A DNA stretch of 64,000 nt from Streptomyces sp. VRA16 Mangrove soil (GTDB taxonomy: Bacteria > Actinomycetota > Actinomycetes > Streptomycetales > Streptomycetaceae). The notes beneath the pieces were generated by a model that worked only from the letters and a program-made list of their open reading frames with translations, ran no database searches and had not been told where the DNA came from. Positions 1 through 7,949 of this stretch are shown one piece after another; the stretch's first letter is position 1, and every line of letters starts with the position of its first letter. The stretch spans positions 1,178,001 to 1,242,000 of the forward strand of contig NZ_JAFVLN010000001.1 of NCBI RefSeq assembly GCF_017377775.1. Direction: 5' to 3'. Made by a program: the position numbers and the translations under genes.

Positions 1-906
1 CCGGTCAACTTCAACGGGCAGACCTTGTCCGTCGGCTACGAGGACCTGGCGATCTACCGCCTCCTCGCCAAGGGCGTCGCCGTCGTCGTCACCGACTACA
101 TCGGCCTGGGCGCCACCGACCGGCTGCACACCTACGTCAACCGGCTCGACGAGGCCCACGCCGTGCTCGACGCGGTCCGCGCCGCCCGCTCCCTCAAGGG
201 CACCTCGGTGACGGCCGACTCGCGCGTCGGCCTGTTCGGCTACAGCCAGGGCGGCGGCGCCACCGCCGCGGCCGCCGAACTCCAGCCCGCCTACGCCCCC
301 GACGTCAGGCTCTCCGGCACCTACGCGGGGGCGCCCCCCGCCGACCTCGCCGCGACCACCAAGGCGATCGACGGCACCGACCTCGTCGGCGCGCTCGGCT
401 GGTCCCTCAACGGATTCCTGCAGTCCGACCCGGAGCTGCGGCCGATCGCCGAGGCCCACCTCAACGACAAGGGCCGCGCCGCACTCAAGGACCTGTCCAC
501 CCTGTGCGTCGGCGACGCGATCTTCTCCTACAGTTCGCGGCGCAGCTCGTCCTGGACGAAGGACGGCAAGACGCTCGAACAGATCATCCGGGCCGAGCCG
601 CGCCTCCAGGAGTTCCTCGACCGGCAGCGCATCGGCACCATGAAGCCCACCAGCCCCGTCCGCGTGGCCACCGGCGTCAGCGACAACCTCGTTCCGCACG
701 GCCAGGCCCGCCAACTCGCCGTCGACTGGTGCGCCAAGGGCGCCGACGTCACGTACAAGCCGGTGCTCCTGCCCGACGTCGGCCGCGCGCTCATCAACCA
801 CTTCGGCCCGCTCCTGACCGACCAGGGCGCCGCCGTGAACTGGCTGACCGACCGGCTGGCGGGCGAGCCCGCCGCCTCCCAGTGCGGCGCCCTGTCCAGC
901 AGGTAA
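1..906 (+). CDS. Secreted lipase-family alpha/beta hydrolase, 5' end outside window
   Basis: The reading frame is open from base 1, so the start lies upstream. The fragment carries the nucleophile elbow GYSQGGG, then a late aspartate context (TGVSDNLVPHGQ) and a histidine context (LINHFGP), in the order expected for a Ser-Asp-His triad. This fits the secretory lipase (LIP) family of actinomycetes and fungi, which hydrolyse acyl esters outside the cell. Two late cysteines (WCAKG and SQCGAL) could form a disulfide, as in exported enzymes. The signal peptide would lie in the missing part. The family call is good; the substrate is unknown. Confidence 0.8.
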   Translation, partial: PVNFNGQTLSVGYEDLAIYRLLAKGVAVVVTDYIGLGATDRLHTYVNRLDEAHAVLDAVRAARSLKGTSVTADSRVGLFGYSQGGGATAAAAELQPAYAPDVRLSGTYAGAPPADLAATTKAIDGTDLVGALGWSLNGFLQSDPELRPIAEAHLNDKGRAALKDLSTLCVGDAIFSYSSRRSSSWTKDGKTLEQIIRAEPRLQEFLDRQRIGTMKPTSPVRVATGVSDNLVPHGQARQLAVDWCAKGADVTYKPVLLPDVGRALINHFGPLLTDQGAAVNWLTDRLAGEPAASQCGALSSR

Positions 907-990
907 ATCGGGCGAGGCACAGGCGGGTGCTGTGGCAGCATGACCGGGCTCCACGCCCGTGGCAGCACCCGCCCGAAGGGAACCCCGGCC

Positions 991-1401
991 GTGCCCCGCT
1001 CCGTCACGCTGATCCGCTCCGCCGCACTCTCCGACGTCGCCGAGTACGCCTACGCCGCCACGGCACCCGCCGACGCCCGGCTCGTCTTTCTCGCCGGGGC
1101 CTGCCCGCTGGACGAGAAGGGCGCGACCGTGGCCGTCGGCGACCACCTGGGACAGGCGGCCCAATGCGTCGCCAACCTGCGCACCGCCCTCGCCGAGGCC
1201 GGCGCCACGATCGAGGACGTCATCAGCACGCGCGTCCTGGTGGCCACGACCCGGCAGCAGGACCTGGGCGCCGTCTGGCGCGTCGTCAGGGACGCCTTCG
1301 GCGACCACGACGTGCCCAGCACCCTCATGGGCGTCACCGTGCTCGGGTACGCGGACCAGCTCGTCGAGATCGAGGCCGTCGCGGCGGTCCTGGACGAGTG
1401 A
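991..1401 (+). CDS. RidA/YjgF family protein
   Basis: A 136-residue protein with the RidA layout: an N-terminal strand segment (VTLIRSAALSDVAEYAYA), a central VFLAGACPLDEKG segment and a C-terminal EIEAVAAVLDE. RidA proteins are small trimeric cytosolic deaminases that hydrolyse reactive enamine/imine intermediates. I chose GTG 991 because GAAGGG lies just upstream; an in-frame ATG at 940 would add 17 unconserved residues. It converges with the SulP gene across a strong hairpin. Confidence 0.75.
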   Translation: MPRSVTLIRSAALSDVAEYAYAATAPADARLVFLAGACPLDEKGATVAVGDHLGQAAQCVANLRTALAEAGATIEDVISTRVLVATTRQQDLGAVWRVVRDAFGDHDVPSTLMGVTVLGYADQLVEIEAVAAVLDE

Positions 1402-1427
1402 CCGTACGGCCGGCGCGCAAGGGAAAA

Positions 1428-1463
1428 GGCCCGACTGCCGTGGAGGCGCACGGCAGTCGGGCC
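1428..1463. terminator. Bidirectional hairpin between ridA-like gene and SulP gene
   Basis: Perfect 15-bp inverted repeat, 1428-1442 with 1449-1463, loop GAGGCG. It sits 26 bases after the RidA stop and 10 bases beyond the SulP stop, between convergent genes, so it probably ends both transcripts. The A-rich stretch GGGAAAA before the left arm would give a short U run on the minus strand. Confidence 0.85.
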
Positions 1464-1473
1464 CGGACCCGGA

Positions 1474-2940
1474 TCAGGACGAGGTGACCCTCACCGGTTC
1501 CGTCTCGGGGGAACTGTGCCGCTGCGCCCAGTTCTCCAGCGCCGTGCGGCAGGCGTGGTCGAGATGGTGCAGACCCGACAGGTTCACCTCGACCGGACGG
1601 TCGTGCGGCAGGGCCTCCAGACTGTCCAGGATCTTCGGGAGCCGCAGGAACGTGGCGTTGCCCGACAGGTGCGCCTGCACCGGGCCCGACCCCTTGTCCA
1701 CGACCTCCAGCTTCACCTGCGAGGCGTCCCACGCCGTCTTCGCGACGGACAGCGCCACACCGACCAGCACCCCTTCGAACATGCTGACCGCCACGATCGA
1801 CACCGCGGTGACCGACAGGATCAGGACTTCGCCACGGTGCTCACGCCACAGACCCGCCACGGCCCGTACGGGAATGAGCTTCGCCCCGGCGTGCACGAGC
1901 ACGCCCGCGAGCGCGGGGATCGGGATGTGGGCGAGCACGCCGGGCAGCAGCGCCGCGAACAGCAGCAGCCACACACCGTGCAGGACGCGCGAGGCCTTCG
2001 TCCGCGCACCCGCCTGTACGTTGGCCGCGCTGCGCACGATCACCGCGGTCATCGGCAGCGCGCCGAGCACACCGCACACCGCGTTGCCCGCGCCCTGCGC
2101 CATCAACTCCTTGTCGTACGCGGTCCGCGGGCCGTCGTGCATCCGGTCCACGGCCGCCGCACTGAACAGCGACTCGGCCGAGGCGATCAGGGTGAACGCC
2201 ACGATCGTGCCGATCAGGCCGAAGCCGGCGAGCTCGCCGAATGCGGCCGCTGACGGCGGCTGCACGGACTCGAAGAGGCCGCTGACCTCGACGGTGGCCA
2301 CCGGCAGGTCCAGGACGACCGCGGCCGACGTCGCGAGCCCCACCGCGGCCAGCGGTCCGGGAACCACGCGGGCCCGCTGCGGCAGGTGCTTCCACAGCAC
2401 CAGGACCGCGACGGTCCCCGCGCCGAGGCCGAGCGCGGCCAGTGAGCGCGTGCTGCCGAGCGCGTCGGCGAACGCCCCGGGCAGCCCGGCTATCTTGCCG
2501 ATCCCGGAGTCCGGCGCCTTCATCGCGAGCAGTGCGTACAGCTGCCCCGCGATGAGCACGAGCCCGATGCCGGCGAGCATTCCTTCCACCACCGACACGG
2601 AGATGGCCCGGAAGTAGCGTCCCACCTTGAGGGCGCCCATGCCGATCTGGAGCAGCCCGGTGGCGAGCACCACGACGCCGAGCACCGGCAGACCGAACTC
2701 CTGCACCGCCTCGTACACGAGGACGGTCAGCCCGGCCGCCGGACCGGAGACCTGGAGGCTGCTGCCCCGCATCAGGCCGGTGACGATGCCGCCGACGATG
2801 CCGGTCACCAGGCCCAGCTCGGCGGGGACCCCGGAGGCCACGGCGACGCCCACGCACAGGGGCAGCGCGACCAGGAAGACGACGAGTGAAGCGGTGAAGT
2901 CCTGCTTGACATGAGGGTATTTGGTCATCAGGGCACTCAC
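1474..2940 (-). CDS. SulP-family anion transporter
   Basis: A 488-residue membrane protein with about ten hydrophobic segments and SulP-typical sequence: the N-terminal ASLVVFLVALPLCVGVA helix, GIVGGIVTG, and a later stretch with SAESLFSAAAVDRM. The C-terminal 70 residues resemble a reduced STAS domain (VEVNLSGLHHLDHA). SulP proteins take up bicarbonate or sulfate. The GTG start overlaps the carbonic anhydrase stop by four bases (GTGA), so the two are translationally coupled, which favours bicarbonate as the substrate. The pairing is known in actinomycetes; the substrate here is inferred. Confidence 0.85.
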   Translation of the reverse strand: MSALMTKYPHVKQDFTASLVVFLVALPLCVGVAVASGVPAELGLVTGIVGGIVTGLMRGSSLQVSGPAAGLTVLVYEAVQEFGLPVLGVVVLATGLLQIGMGALKVGRYFRAISVSVVEGMLAGIGLVLIAGQLYALLAMKAPDSGIGKIAGLPGAFADALGSTRSLAALGLGAGTVAVLVLWKHLPQRARVVPGPLAAVGLATSAAVVLDLPVATVEVSGLFESVQPPSAAAFGELAGFGLIGTIVAFTLIASAESLFSAAAVDRMHDGPRTAYDKELMAQGAGNAVCGVLGALPMTAVIVRSAANVQAGARTKASRVLHGVWLLLFAALLPGVLAHIPIPALAGVLVHAGAKLIPVRAVAGLWREHRGEVLILSVTAVSIVAVSMFEGVLVGVALSVAKTAWDASQVKLEVVDKGSGPVQAHLSGNATFLRLPKILDSLEALPHDRPVEVNLSGLHHLDHACRTALENWAQRHSSPETEPVRVTSS

Positions 2941-3518
2941 AGGGCCTCGAACGTGTCGGTGGCGGCGCGGTGTTCGCGGACGCCCCCGGTGTGCACTTCG
3001 TAGTACCAGCCGCGCAGCCGGACCCGCCCGTCCGTGAGCCGCCGTTGGACGGCCGGGTACGAGCGCAGGCGCAGCAACTGGGCGAGGACGTGTTGCTGCA
3101 CGGCCTCGGCGACGGTTGGGTCGGACGGATCGTCGGCGGCGGGGGAGTCCGCGGCGTGGGCGAGCCAGTCGCGCACGGCGGGTACGGCCGCCAGGTCGTC
3201 GCCGCGTACCAGGGCGCCGATGGCGCCGCAGTGCGAGTGCCCGCAGACGACGATGTCCCGGACGCCGAGGACTTCCACGGCGTACTCGATGGTGGCGGCC
3301 TCGCCGCAGGGTCGGTCGGTGGCGTACGCGGGCACGATGTTGCCCGCGGTGCGCAGCTCGAAGAGCTCGCCGGGGCGGGCGCCCGTGATCAGGGCCGGCA
3401 CCACCCGTGAGTCGGAGCAGGTGATGAAGAGGACCTGCGGCGACTGGCCTTCGGCGAGCCGGGCGAACTCCTCAGGGCGTTGTCCGAACGTACGGGCGTT
3501 GTCGATGAGGGGCTGCAT
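2937..3518 (-). CDS. Beta-class carbonic anhydrase
   Basis: A 193-residue protein with both zinc-site motifs of beta-carbonic anhydrases: ITCSDSRVVP (Cys and Asp of the CxDxR motif) and CGHSHCGAIGAL (His and Cys ligands). It interconverts CO2 and bicarbonate in the cytosol. The ATG at 3518 follows AGGAGG by 11 bases. It is the first gene of a two-gene operon with the SulP transporter, so the pair probably handles bicarbonate supply. Confidence 0.92.
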   Translation of the reverse strand: MQPLIDNARTFGQRPEEFARLAEGQSPQVLFITCSDSRVVPALITGARPGELFELRTAGNIVPAYATDRPCGEAATIEYAVEVLGVRDIVVCGHSHCGAIGALVRGDDLAAVPAVRDWLAHAADSPAADDPSDPTVAEAVQQHVLAQLLRLRSYPAVQRRLTDGRVRLRGWYYEVHTGGVREHRAATDTFEAL

Positions 3519-4290
3519 GAGTACTGATTCCTCCTGGCGCGCCGTGGGGTGCGCGTCGGGTTGGCAGGACGGGTGCATCGGGTTCGGGGCGCGATCCGCT
3601 CGGACGCGTGTGCGGGAGCGAACGGATGTGTGACGGCGCGGCGCGACCGCGGTGGCGCGACGGCGCACGGGAGGTATGTCGCGCGAGACCTCTCACCTCG
3701 GAACATGCGCCCCCTCTCCTGTTCTTGTGCACCAAGAAAGAGCCAATAGAAGGTCAACTACTGGTCAAGGGGAAGATTAGCTGTGCAAAGGTGATCGCGG
3801 GGTTAACACGACGTTGCGGAGCTGAGGATGCGTGGAAAGTGCGGTTCGTTTGGCGCGAACGCCGCGGTGGGGCACGGCGATTGAGCCGCCGTGACGCGTT
3901 TCCCCCGGGCGCGCGACGTCGGGGGAGCGGTCGCCGCCGGGGGCCGTGAGGCCCGCGCCGGGGGCGACCGCCCGCGCGCGGCGCCGGGGCTCCCCTCCCC
4001 GGCGTCGCGCGTACTCCGCCCTCAACGGCGCCGGGATGTGCGGGAGTTCACCCCGGGGCGTCCGCGAGGACGAAGGGCCGGGCTGCGTGTCGGCGTGTGA
4101 CGCGGCTCCGGCCGTCCTGGCCGCGGCCCGGGGACAGGGGGCCTCAACTCCCGTGCGGCATATGCGCAACGCGGCCGCAGTCGAGAGTCTGAACAGCACC
4201 TTAGGCCGAAACGGAGCGCAGGCACAGACCCTGCATATATGCCGCCTTCCTCCGATGGGTGCTGGTGGACCGCAGGGGGCGGTGAAACGC
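3519..4290. other. Long intergenic region, no supported gene
   Basis: This stretch between the carbonic anhydrase start and the fprA terminator holds several overlapping open frames, all arginine- and proline-rich with no family features or good ribosome sites. The part nearest 3700-3790 is clearly AT-richer than the rest and probably contains the carbonic anhydrase promoter, but no confident -35/-10 pair could be fixed. No RNA gene was recognised. Confidence 0.4.
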
Positions 4291-4333
4291 CTGTGGGGAG
4301 CGGAACGCGGTGCACGCGTTCCGCTCCCCACAG
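4291..4333 (-). terminator. Strong hairpin terminator of fprA
   Basis: Perfect 19-bp inverted repeat (4291-4309 with 4315-4333) with loop GTGCA, starting 44 bases beyond the fprA stop codon in the direction of transcription. There is no clear U tract, as is common for actinomycete terminators. Confidence 0.85.
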
Positions 4334-4376
4334 GAAGCGGGTCGGCGGAGCCGACCCGGAATGCGGCCGACGGCCG

Positions 4377-5741
4377 TCAGGCGCCGCTGGCGTCGAGCAT
4401 CTCGTCCCGCTCGACGATCTTCACGCGCTCGCGGCCCTGCGGCTCGCCCAGCGCCTTCTCGGCGGCGTCCAACTGGTACCAGCCCTCCCACGTGGTGTAG
4501 CGGACGCCCCGCTCACCTAGGTACGTCTCGACGGCCTCCGGCGCGGGGGAGTCCGGCGTGTGCAGCCGGCCCGCGGCGAAGTCGTCGAGCAGGCTGCCGA
4601 CCGTCTCGTTGGCGTCGCCCTTGGTGTGGCCGATCAGGCCGATCGGACCGCGCCGGATCCAGCCGGTGACGTACGTGGACGGCAGGTGCTCCCCGCTGTC
4701 CTCGATGACCCGTCCGGCCTTGTCGGGAACCGTGCCGGAGGCCAGATCCCAGGGCAGCTTGGGCAGTTCGTCGGAGAGGTAGCCGACCGCGCGGTACACC
4801 GCGGTGACGTCCCAGTCGGTGTGCGTGCCGGTGCCCTTGACGTTCCCCGTGCCGTCCAGCTCGGTGCGCTCGGTGCGCAGACCGACGACCTTGCCGTCCT
4901 CGCCGAGGATCTCGCTGGGCGACTCGAAGAAGTGCAGGAACAGCTTGTGCGGCCGCTCGCCGATGTCGCGGATCGCCCAGTTCTCCAGGGTCTTGGCGAC
5001 CATGTCGGCCTGCTTGTTGCCGCGCCGGGTGGCGATGGAGCCCTCGTCGTAGTCGATGTCCTCGGGGTTGACGATGACCTCGATGTTCGGCGAGTGGTCC
5101 AGCTCGCGCAGCTCCATCGGGCTGAACTTGGCCTGGGCGGGACCGCGCCGCCCGAAGACGTGGATCTCGCGGGCCCTGTTCGCCTTGAGCCCGTCGTACA
5201 CGTTGCCGGGGATCTCGGTCGGCAGCAGCTCGTCGGCGGTCTTGGCCAGGATGCGGGCCACGTCGAGCGCGACGTTGCCGACGCCGAGCACGGCGACCTT
5301 CTCCGCCTCCAGCGGCCAGGTCCTGGGCACGTCGGGGTGCCCGTCGTACCAGGACACGAAGTCCGCCGCGCCGTAGGAACCCTCGAGGTCGATCCCCTGG
5401 ATGTCCAGCGCCCGGTCGGCGGTGGCCCCGGTGGAGAAGATCACGGCGTCGTAGAAGGAACGCAGCGTGTCGAGGTCGATGTCGCGCGGGTAGTCGACAT
5501 TGCCGAAGAGCCGGATCTGGGGCTTGTCGAGAACCTGGTGCAGGGCGGTGACGATGCCCTTGATCCGGGGGTGGTCGGGAGCCACGCCGTAGCGGATCAG
5601 GCCGAAGGGGGCCGGCATGCGCTCGAAGAGGTCGATGGAGACCCCGGGTTCGTCGGCCGTCGCGGACTTGAGCAGCGCGTCAGCGGCGTAGATGCCGGCG
5701 GGGCCGGCTCCGACTATGGCGACCCGCAGAGGGCGAGGCAT
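4377..5741 (-). CDS. fprA: FprA-type ferredoxin/flavodoxin-NADP+ reductase
   Basis: A 454-residue flavoprotein. The FAD-binding fold begins with RVAIVGAGPAGIYAAD (residues 6-21) and continues with LFERMPAPFGLIRYGVAPDH, a signature of the FprA/adrenodoxin reductase group. A second dinucleotide motif (GVGNVALDVARIL) binds NADP(H), and the end contains GWIRRGPIGLIGHTK. It passes electrons between NADP(H) and ferredoxin in the cytosol. GAAGGG lies upstream of the ATG. The promoter region carries a palindromic iron-box sequence, so expression is probably repressed by a DmdR/IdeR-type regulator when iron is sufficient. Confidence 0.9.
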   Translation of the reverse strand: MPRPLRVAIVGAGPAGIYAADALLKSATADEPGVSIDLFERMPAPFGLIRYGVAPDHPRIKGIVTALHQVLDKPQIRLFGNVDYPRDIDLDTLRSFYDAVIFSTGATADRALDIQGIDLEGSYGAADFVSWYDGHPDVPRTWPLEAEKVAVLGVGNVALDVARILAKTADELLPTEIPGNVYDGLKANRAREIHVFGRRGPAQAKFSPMELRELDHSPNIEVIVNPEDIDYDEGSIATRRGNKQADMVAKTLENWAIRDIGERPHKLFLHFFESPSEILGEDGKVVGLRTERTELDGTGNVKGTGTHTDWDVTAVYRAVGYLSDELPKLPWDLASGTVPDKAGRVIEDSGEHLPSTYVTGWIRRGPIGLIGHTKGDANETVGSLLDDFAAGRLHTPDSPAPEAVETYLGERGVRYTTWEGWYQLDAAEKALGEPQGRERVKIVERDEMLDASGA

Positions 5742-5786
5742 GGTGAGGTTCCCTTCGAGTGGGGCGGGTGGTGCTCGAAGGGAATC

Positions 5787-5809
5787 TTAAAGTAAGGCAA
5801 GCCTTAGTT
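5787..5809 (-). promoter_or_regulatory. Iron box (DmdR/IdeR-like operator) of fprA
   Basis: The core TAAGGCAAGCCTTA (5793-5806) is palindromic and sits in an AT-rich setting, matching the IdeR/DmdR consensus TTAGGTTAGGCTAACCTAA in its half sites. It lies 46-68 bases upstream of the fprA start, where it would cover the promoter. The call rests on motif and position; binding is inferred. Confidence 0.75.
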
Positions 5810-5829
5810 GGCAGGCGGGTCCGGTCTAT

Positions 5830-5856
5830 GAGCCCATAAGGATCGTTTATGGGTTC
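5830..5856 (-). terminator. Hairpin downstream of the small membrane protein gene
   Basis: Inverted repeat CCCATAA (5833-5839) with TTATGGG (5847-5853), loop of seven; with one G-U pair the arms extend to ten. It lies about 40 bases beyond the stop of the 65-residue gene and upstream of the fprA promoter, so it could end the former or act as an operator. Confidence 0.45.
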
Positions 5857-5892
5857 GATTGGTGATCCTTTGAGGGACCCGCACCCTGGACC

Positions 5893-6090
5893 TCAGTCGC
5901 TGTCGCCGCCGGCACTGTTGCTCGTGCCGCGTCGGCTCCCCTTCGCCGCCGCGCCCACCACCTCGGCCAGCCCGACGGTGACGGCCGACACGACGCGGAC
6001 CCAGCGCGGTCCGCCGCTGGCGGCCCACACCGTGCACACGAAACCGAAAGCGACGAGCGCGACCAGGACGAACAGCAACAGCGTGATCAT
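5893..6090 (-). CDS. Small single-pass membrane protein, function unknown
   Basis: A 65-residue protein with one N-terminal hydrophobic segment (ITLLLFVLVALVAFGFVCTV, residues 2-21), a short middle part and a hydrophilic tail (GSRRGTSNSAGGDSD). The ATG is preceded by GGGGAG at good spacing, and a hairpin follows the stop, which together make a real gene likely. I do not recognise the family. It stands alone between the DUF574 methyltransferase and fprA, all on the minus strand. Confidence 0.55.
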   Translation of the reverse strand: MITLLLFVLVALVAFGFVCTVWAASGGPRWVRVVSAVTVGLAEVVGAAAKGSRRGTSNSAGGDSD

Positions 6091-6188
6091 GAGCTCCCCG
6101 TGAGGTGTGGCCGGGCCTGCGGGGCAGGCCCGGGCCCGTGGTCGATTCCGGAGATCATCTCAGGTCGGGCGGCCGGCGGCGCCGGTCC

Positions 6189-6974
6189 TCAGGGGGTGCG
6201 GGCGACGCCGACGTAGAACCCGCTGAGCTCGGGGGTGGGCGCCGGGGTGTCCTTGTACCAGTGCGTGGCGGTGACCAGGCCGGGGTCCACCAGGTCGAGC
6301 CCCGCGAAGAACGGTTCGACCTCGTCGCGGCTGCGCATCCGCAGCGGAATCTCGCCCTCCCGGTACGTGGTCCGCACCGACTGCGCCAGGTGCGGATGCT
6401 CGTCGGTGGTCCCGTGGGAGAGCACGAGGTAGCTGCCCGAGGGCAGGGCGTCGACGAGGGTGCGCGTGAGGGCGTACGGGTCCTCCTCGTCGGTGATGAA
6501 GTGCATCAGCGCGATCATCGACAGGGCGATGGGCCGGCTGAAGTCCAGGAACGTGCGGGCGTGATCGAGGATCGCCTGCGGCTGCCGGACGTCCGCCTCG
6601 ATGTAGTCGGTCGCTCCCTCGGGGCTGCTGACCAGCAGCGCCTGGGCGTGCCGCAGCACGATCGGGTCGTTGTCGGCGTAGGCGATCCGCGCCGTGGGCA
6701 CGATGCCCTGCACGATCTGGTGCAGGTTGGGCCGGGTCGGGATGCCGGTGCCGATGTCGAGGTACTGGTCGACGCCGGCGCCCGCCAGCCAGGCGGCCGC
6801 GCGGTGCATGAACGCCCGGTTGCGCAGCGCGTTGTCCCGCGCCTGGGCCGGCAGTTTCTGCGCCACCGCCTGGTCGACGGGGTAGTTGTCCTTCCCGCCC
6901 AGGAGCCAGTCGTACACCCGTGCCGGATGCGGTCTGCTGGTGTCGATGCGGCTGGGAACGGGCTGCGCCGTCAT
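6189..6974 (-). CDS. DUF574-family SAM-dependent methyltransferase
   Basis: A 261-residue protein with the typical opening of this Streptomyces family, RIDTSRPHPARVYDWLLGGK followed by DNYPVD, then QYLDIGTGIPT as SAM motif I, RIAYADNDPIVL as the acidic strand and DVRQP later. Family members are abundant in streptomycetes, usually unlinked to a pathway, and their substrates are mostly unknown. I chose ATG 6974 because GGTGGAG stands six bases upstream; a GTG at 6986 is the alternative. No partner gene is adjacent in the same direction. Confidence 0.82.
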   Translation of the reverse strand: MTAQPVPSRIDTSRPHPARVYDWLLGGKDNYPVDQAVAQKLPAQARDNALRNRAFMHRAAAWLAGAGVDQYLDIGTGIPTRPNLHQIVQGIVPTARIAYADNDPIVLRHAQALLVSSPEGATDYIEADVRQPQAILDHARTFLDFSRPIALSMIALMHFITDEEDPYALTRTLVDALPSGSYLVLSHGTTDEHPHLAQSVRTTYREGEIPLRMRSRDEVEPFFAGLDLVDPGLVTATHWYKDTPAPTPELSGFYVGVARTP

Positions 6975-7138
6975 GTGGGGCTCCACCGTGGTTCGGATCG
7001 GACTGGCTCGGACTGCGGGACGGAACTGTCGAAGTCCCGGCGATTATGGCATTGGCCAGGAGGTGGCACACAGTTGCCGGTTGGGGGGAGGCCGGGCTCA
7101 TCTTCCGTACGGGGGCGGCGGGTTGGAGGAGCGGGGTG

Positions 7139-7819
7139 TCACTGCCGCATCCGGGGATCCTCGGTCGGGTCCGCGTACATCGCGGGGCAACCGCTCTGGT
7201 CGGCGTCCGCACGCAGCTCGTAGTGCCAGGCCTCGTTGCGGTAGATCTGGCACAGGCCGTACGCGGCACCGTGCCGGGACAGCCACGCGGTCGCGTCCGC
7301 GCGACCGAGATCGACCGCTTCGCCCTTCACATGGGGCGAGGTCGTCGCGGTGGCGACCCGGCGGGCCGCCTCGTCCGCGGAACCGTACTCGGCGACGGCG
7401 CGGCGCAACAGCTGGTCCTGATAGGCCTTGGAGCGCCAGCCGCTGTTGACGTAGAACGTGACGCCGTCCCGGCCGGCCGCCTTTGCGGCCTTCTGCAGGG
7501 CGGTCCGCAGATTCGGATCCAGGTTGGCCACGGCGGGGACCGCGTCGTCGAAGACCGTCACACCGTCGGGGACGACCCCGTCGGCCGCGCCGACCGCCCC
7601 CTGACGCGCGCCGGGTGGTGACGCGGGCTCCTTCCCGTGCGGGGAGCGCTCGGCGGATGCGGACGGCCGGCCCGAGGGCGTCGTCCCGGCGGACGAGGAT
7701 CCCGTCGGCCAGCGGATCAGGGCCACCACGAGCGCCGTGACGCCCGCTGTCAGGGCCAGGAGCAGAATCCGGCGGATCCTGCGGGAGGGTGTGCGTGCGG
7801 ATGACGGACTGTGACTCAT
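7139..7819 (-). CDS. VanY-like D-alanyl-D-alanine carboxypeptidase, membrane anchored
   Basis: A 226-residue protein with an N-terminal membrane anchor (about residues 17-35), a Ser/Pro-rich spacer to about residue 75, then a peptidase M15 domain. The zinc-site motifs are visible: SGWRS (126-130), SPHVKGEAVD (161-170, the SxHxxGxAxD motif) and EAWHYE (196-201). Such enzymes trim D-Ala from peptidoglycan stem peptides outside the membrane. It is divergent from a sensor kinase with only about 130 bases between, an arrangement also seen for cell-envelope or glycopeptide-response systems. Confidence 0.82.
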   Translation of the reverse strand: MSHSPSSARTPSRRIRRILLLALTAGVTALVVALIRWPTGSSSAGTTPSGRPSASAERSPHGKEPASPPGARQGAVGAADGVVPDGVTVFDDAVPAVANLDPNLRTALQKAAKAAGRDGVTFYVNSGWRSKAYQDQLLRRAVAEYGSADEAARRVATATTSPHVKGEAVDLGRADATAWLSRHGAAYGLCQIYRNEAWHYELRADADQSGCPAMYADPTEDPRMRQ

Positions 7820-7949
7820 GGCGCCAGTCAAGGCAGCGCCGTGTTCCCGGGCCGTATGGGGTTTTCGATATGCCGACGATATGGGGCGGCTCGTACCGTG
7901 AGGATCATGCGTGTGCACCCCGGCCACGACCTCCACGAAAGGGACGTCC

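Noticed and set aside
504..1487. Long plus-strand open frame overlapping the lipase and RidA genes
   Set aside because: Its translation is Arg/Pro/Gly-rich without any family feature, as expected for an out-of-frame shadow in GC-rich coding DNA.
3777..4331. 184-codon minus-strand open frame in the carbonic anhydrase-fprA gap
   Set aside because: It runs into the fprA terminator hairpin, has no ribosome site and reads as low-complexity Arg/Pro/Ala; no gene was called.
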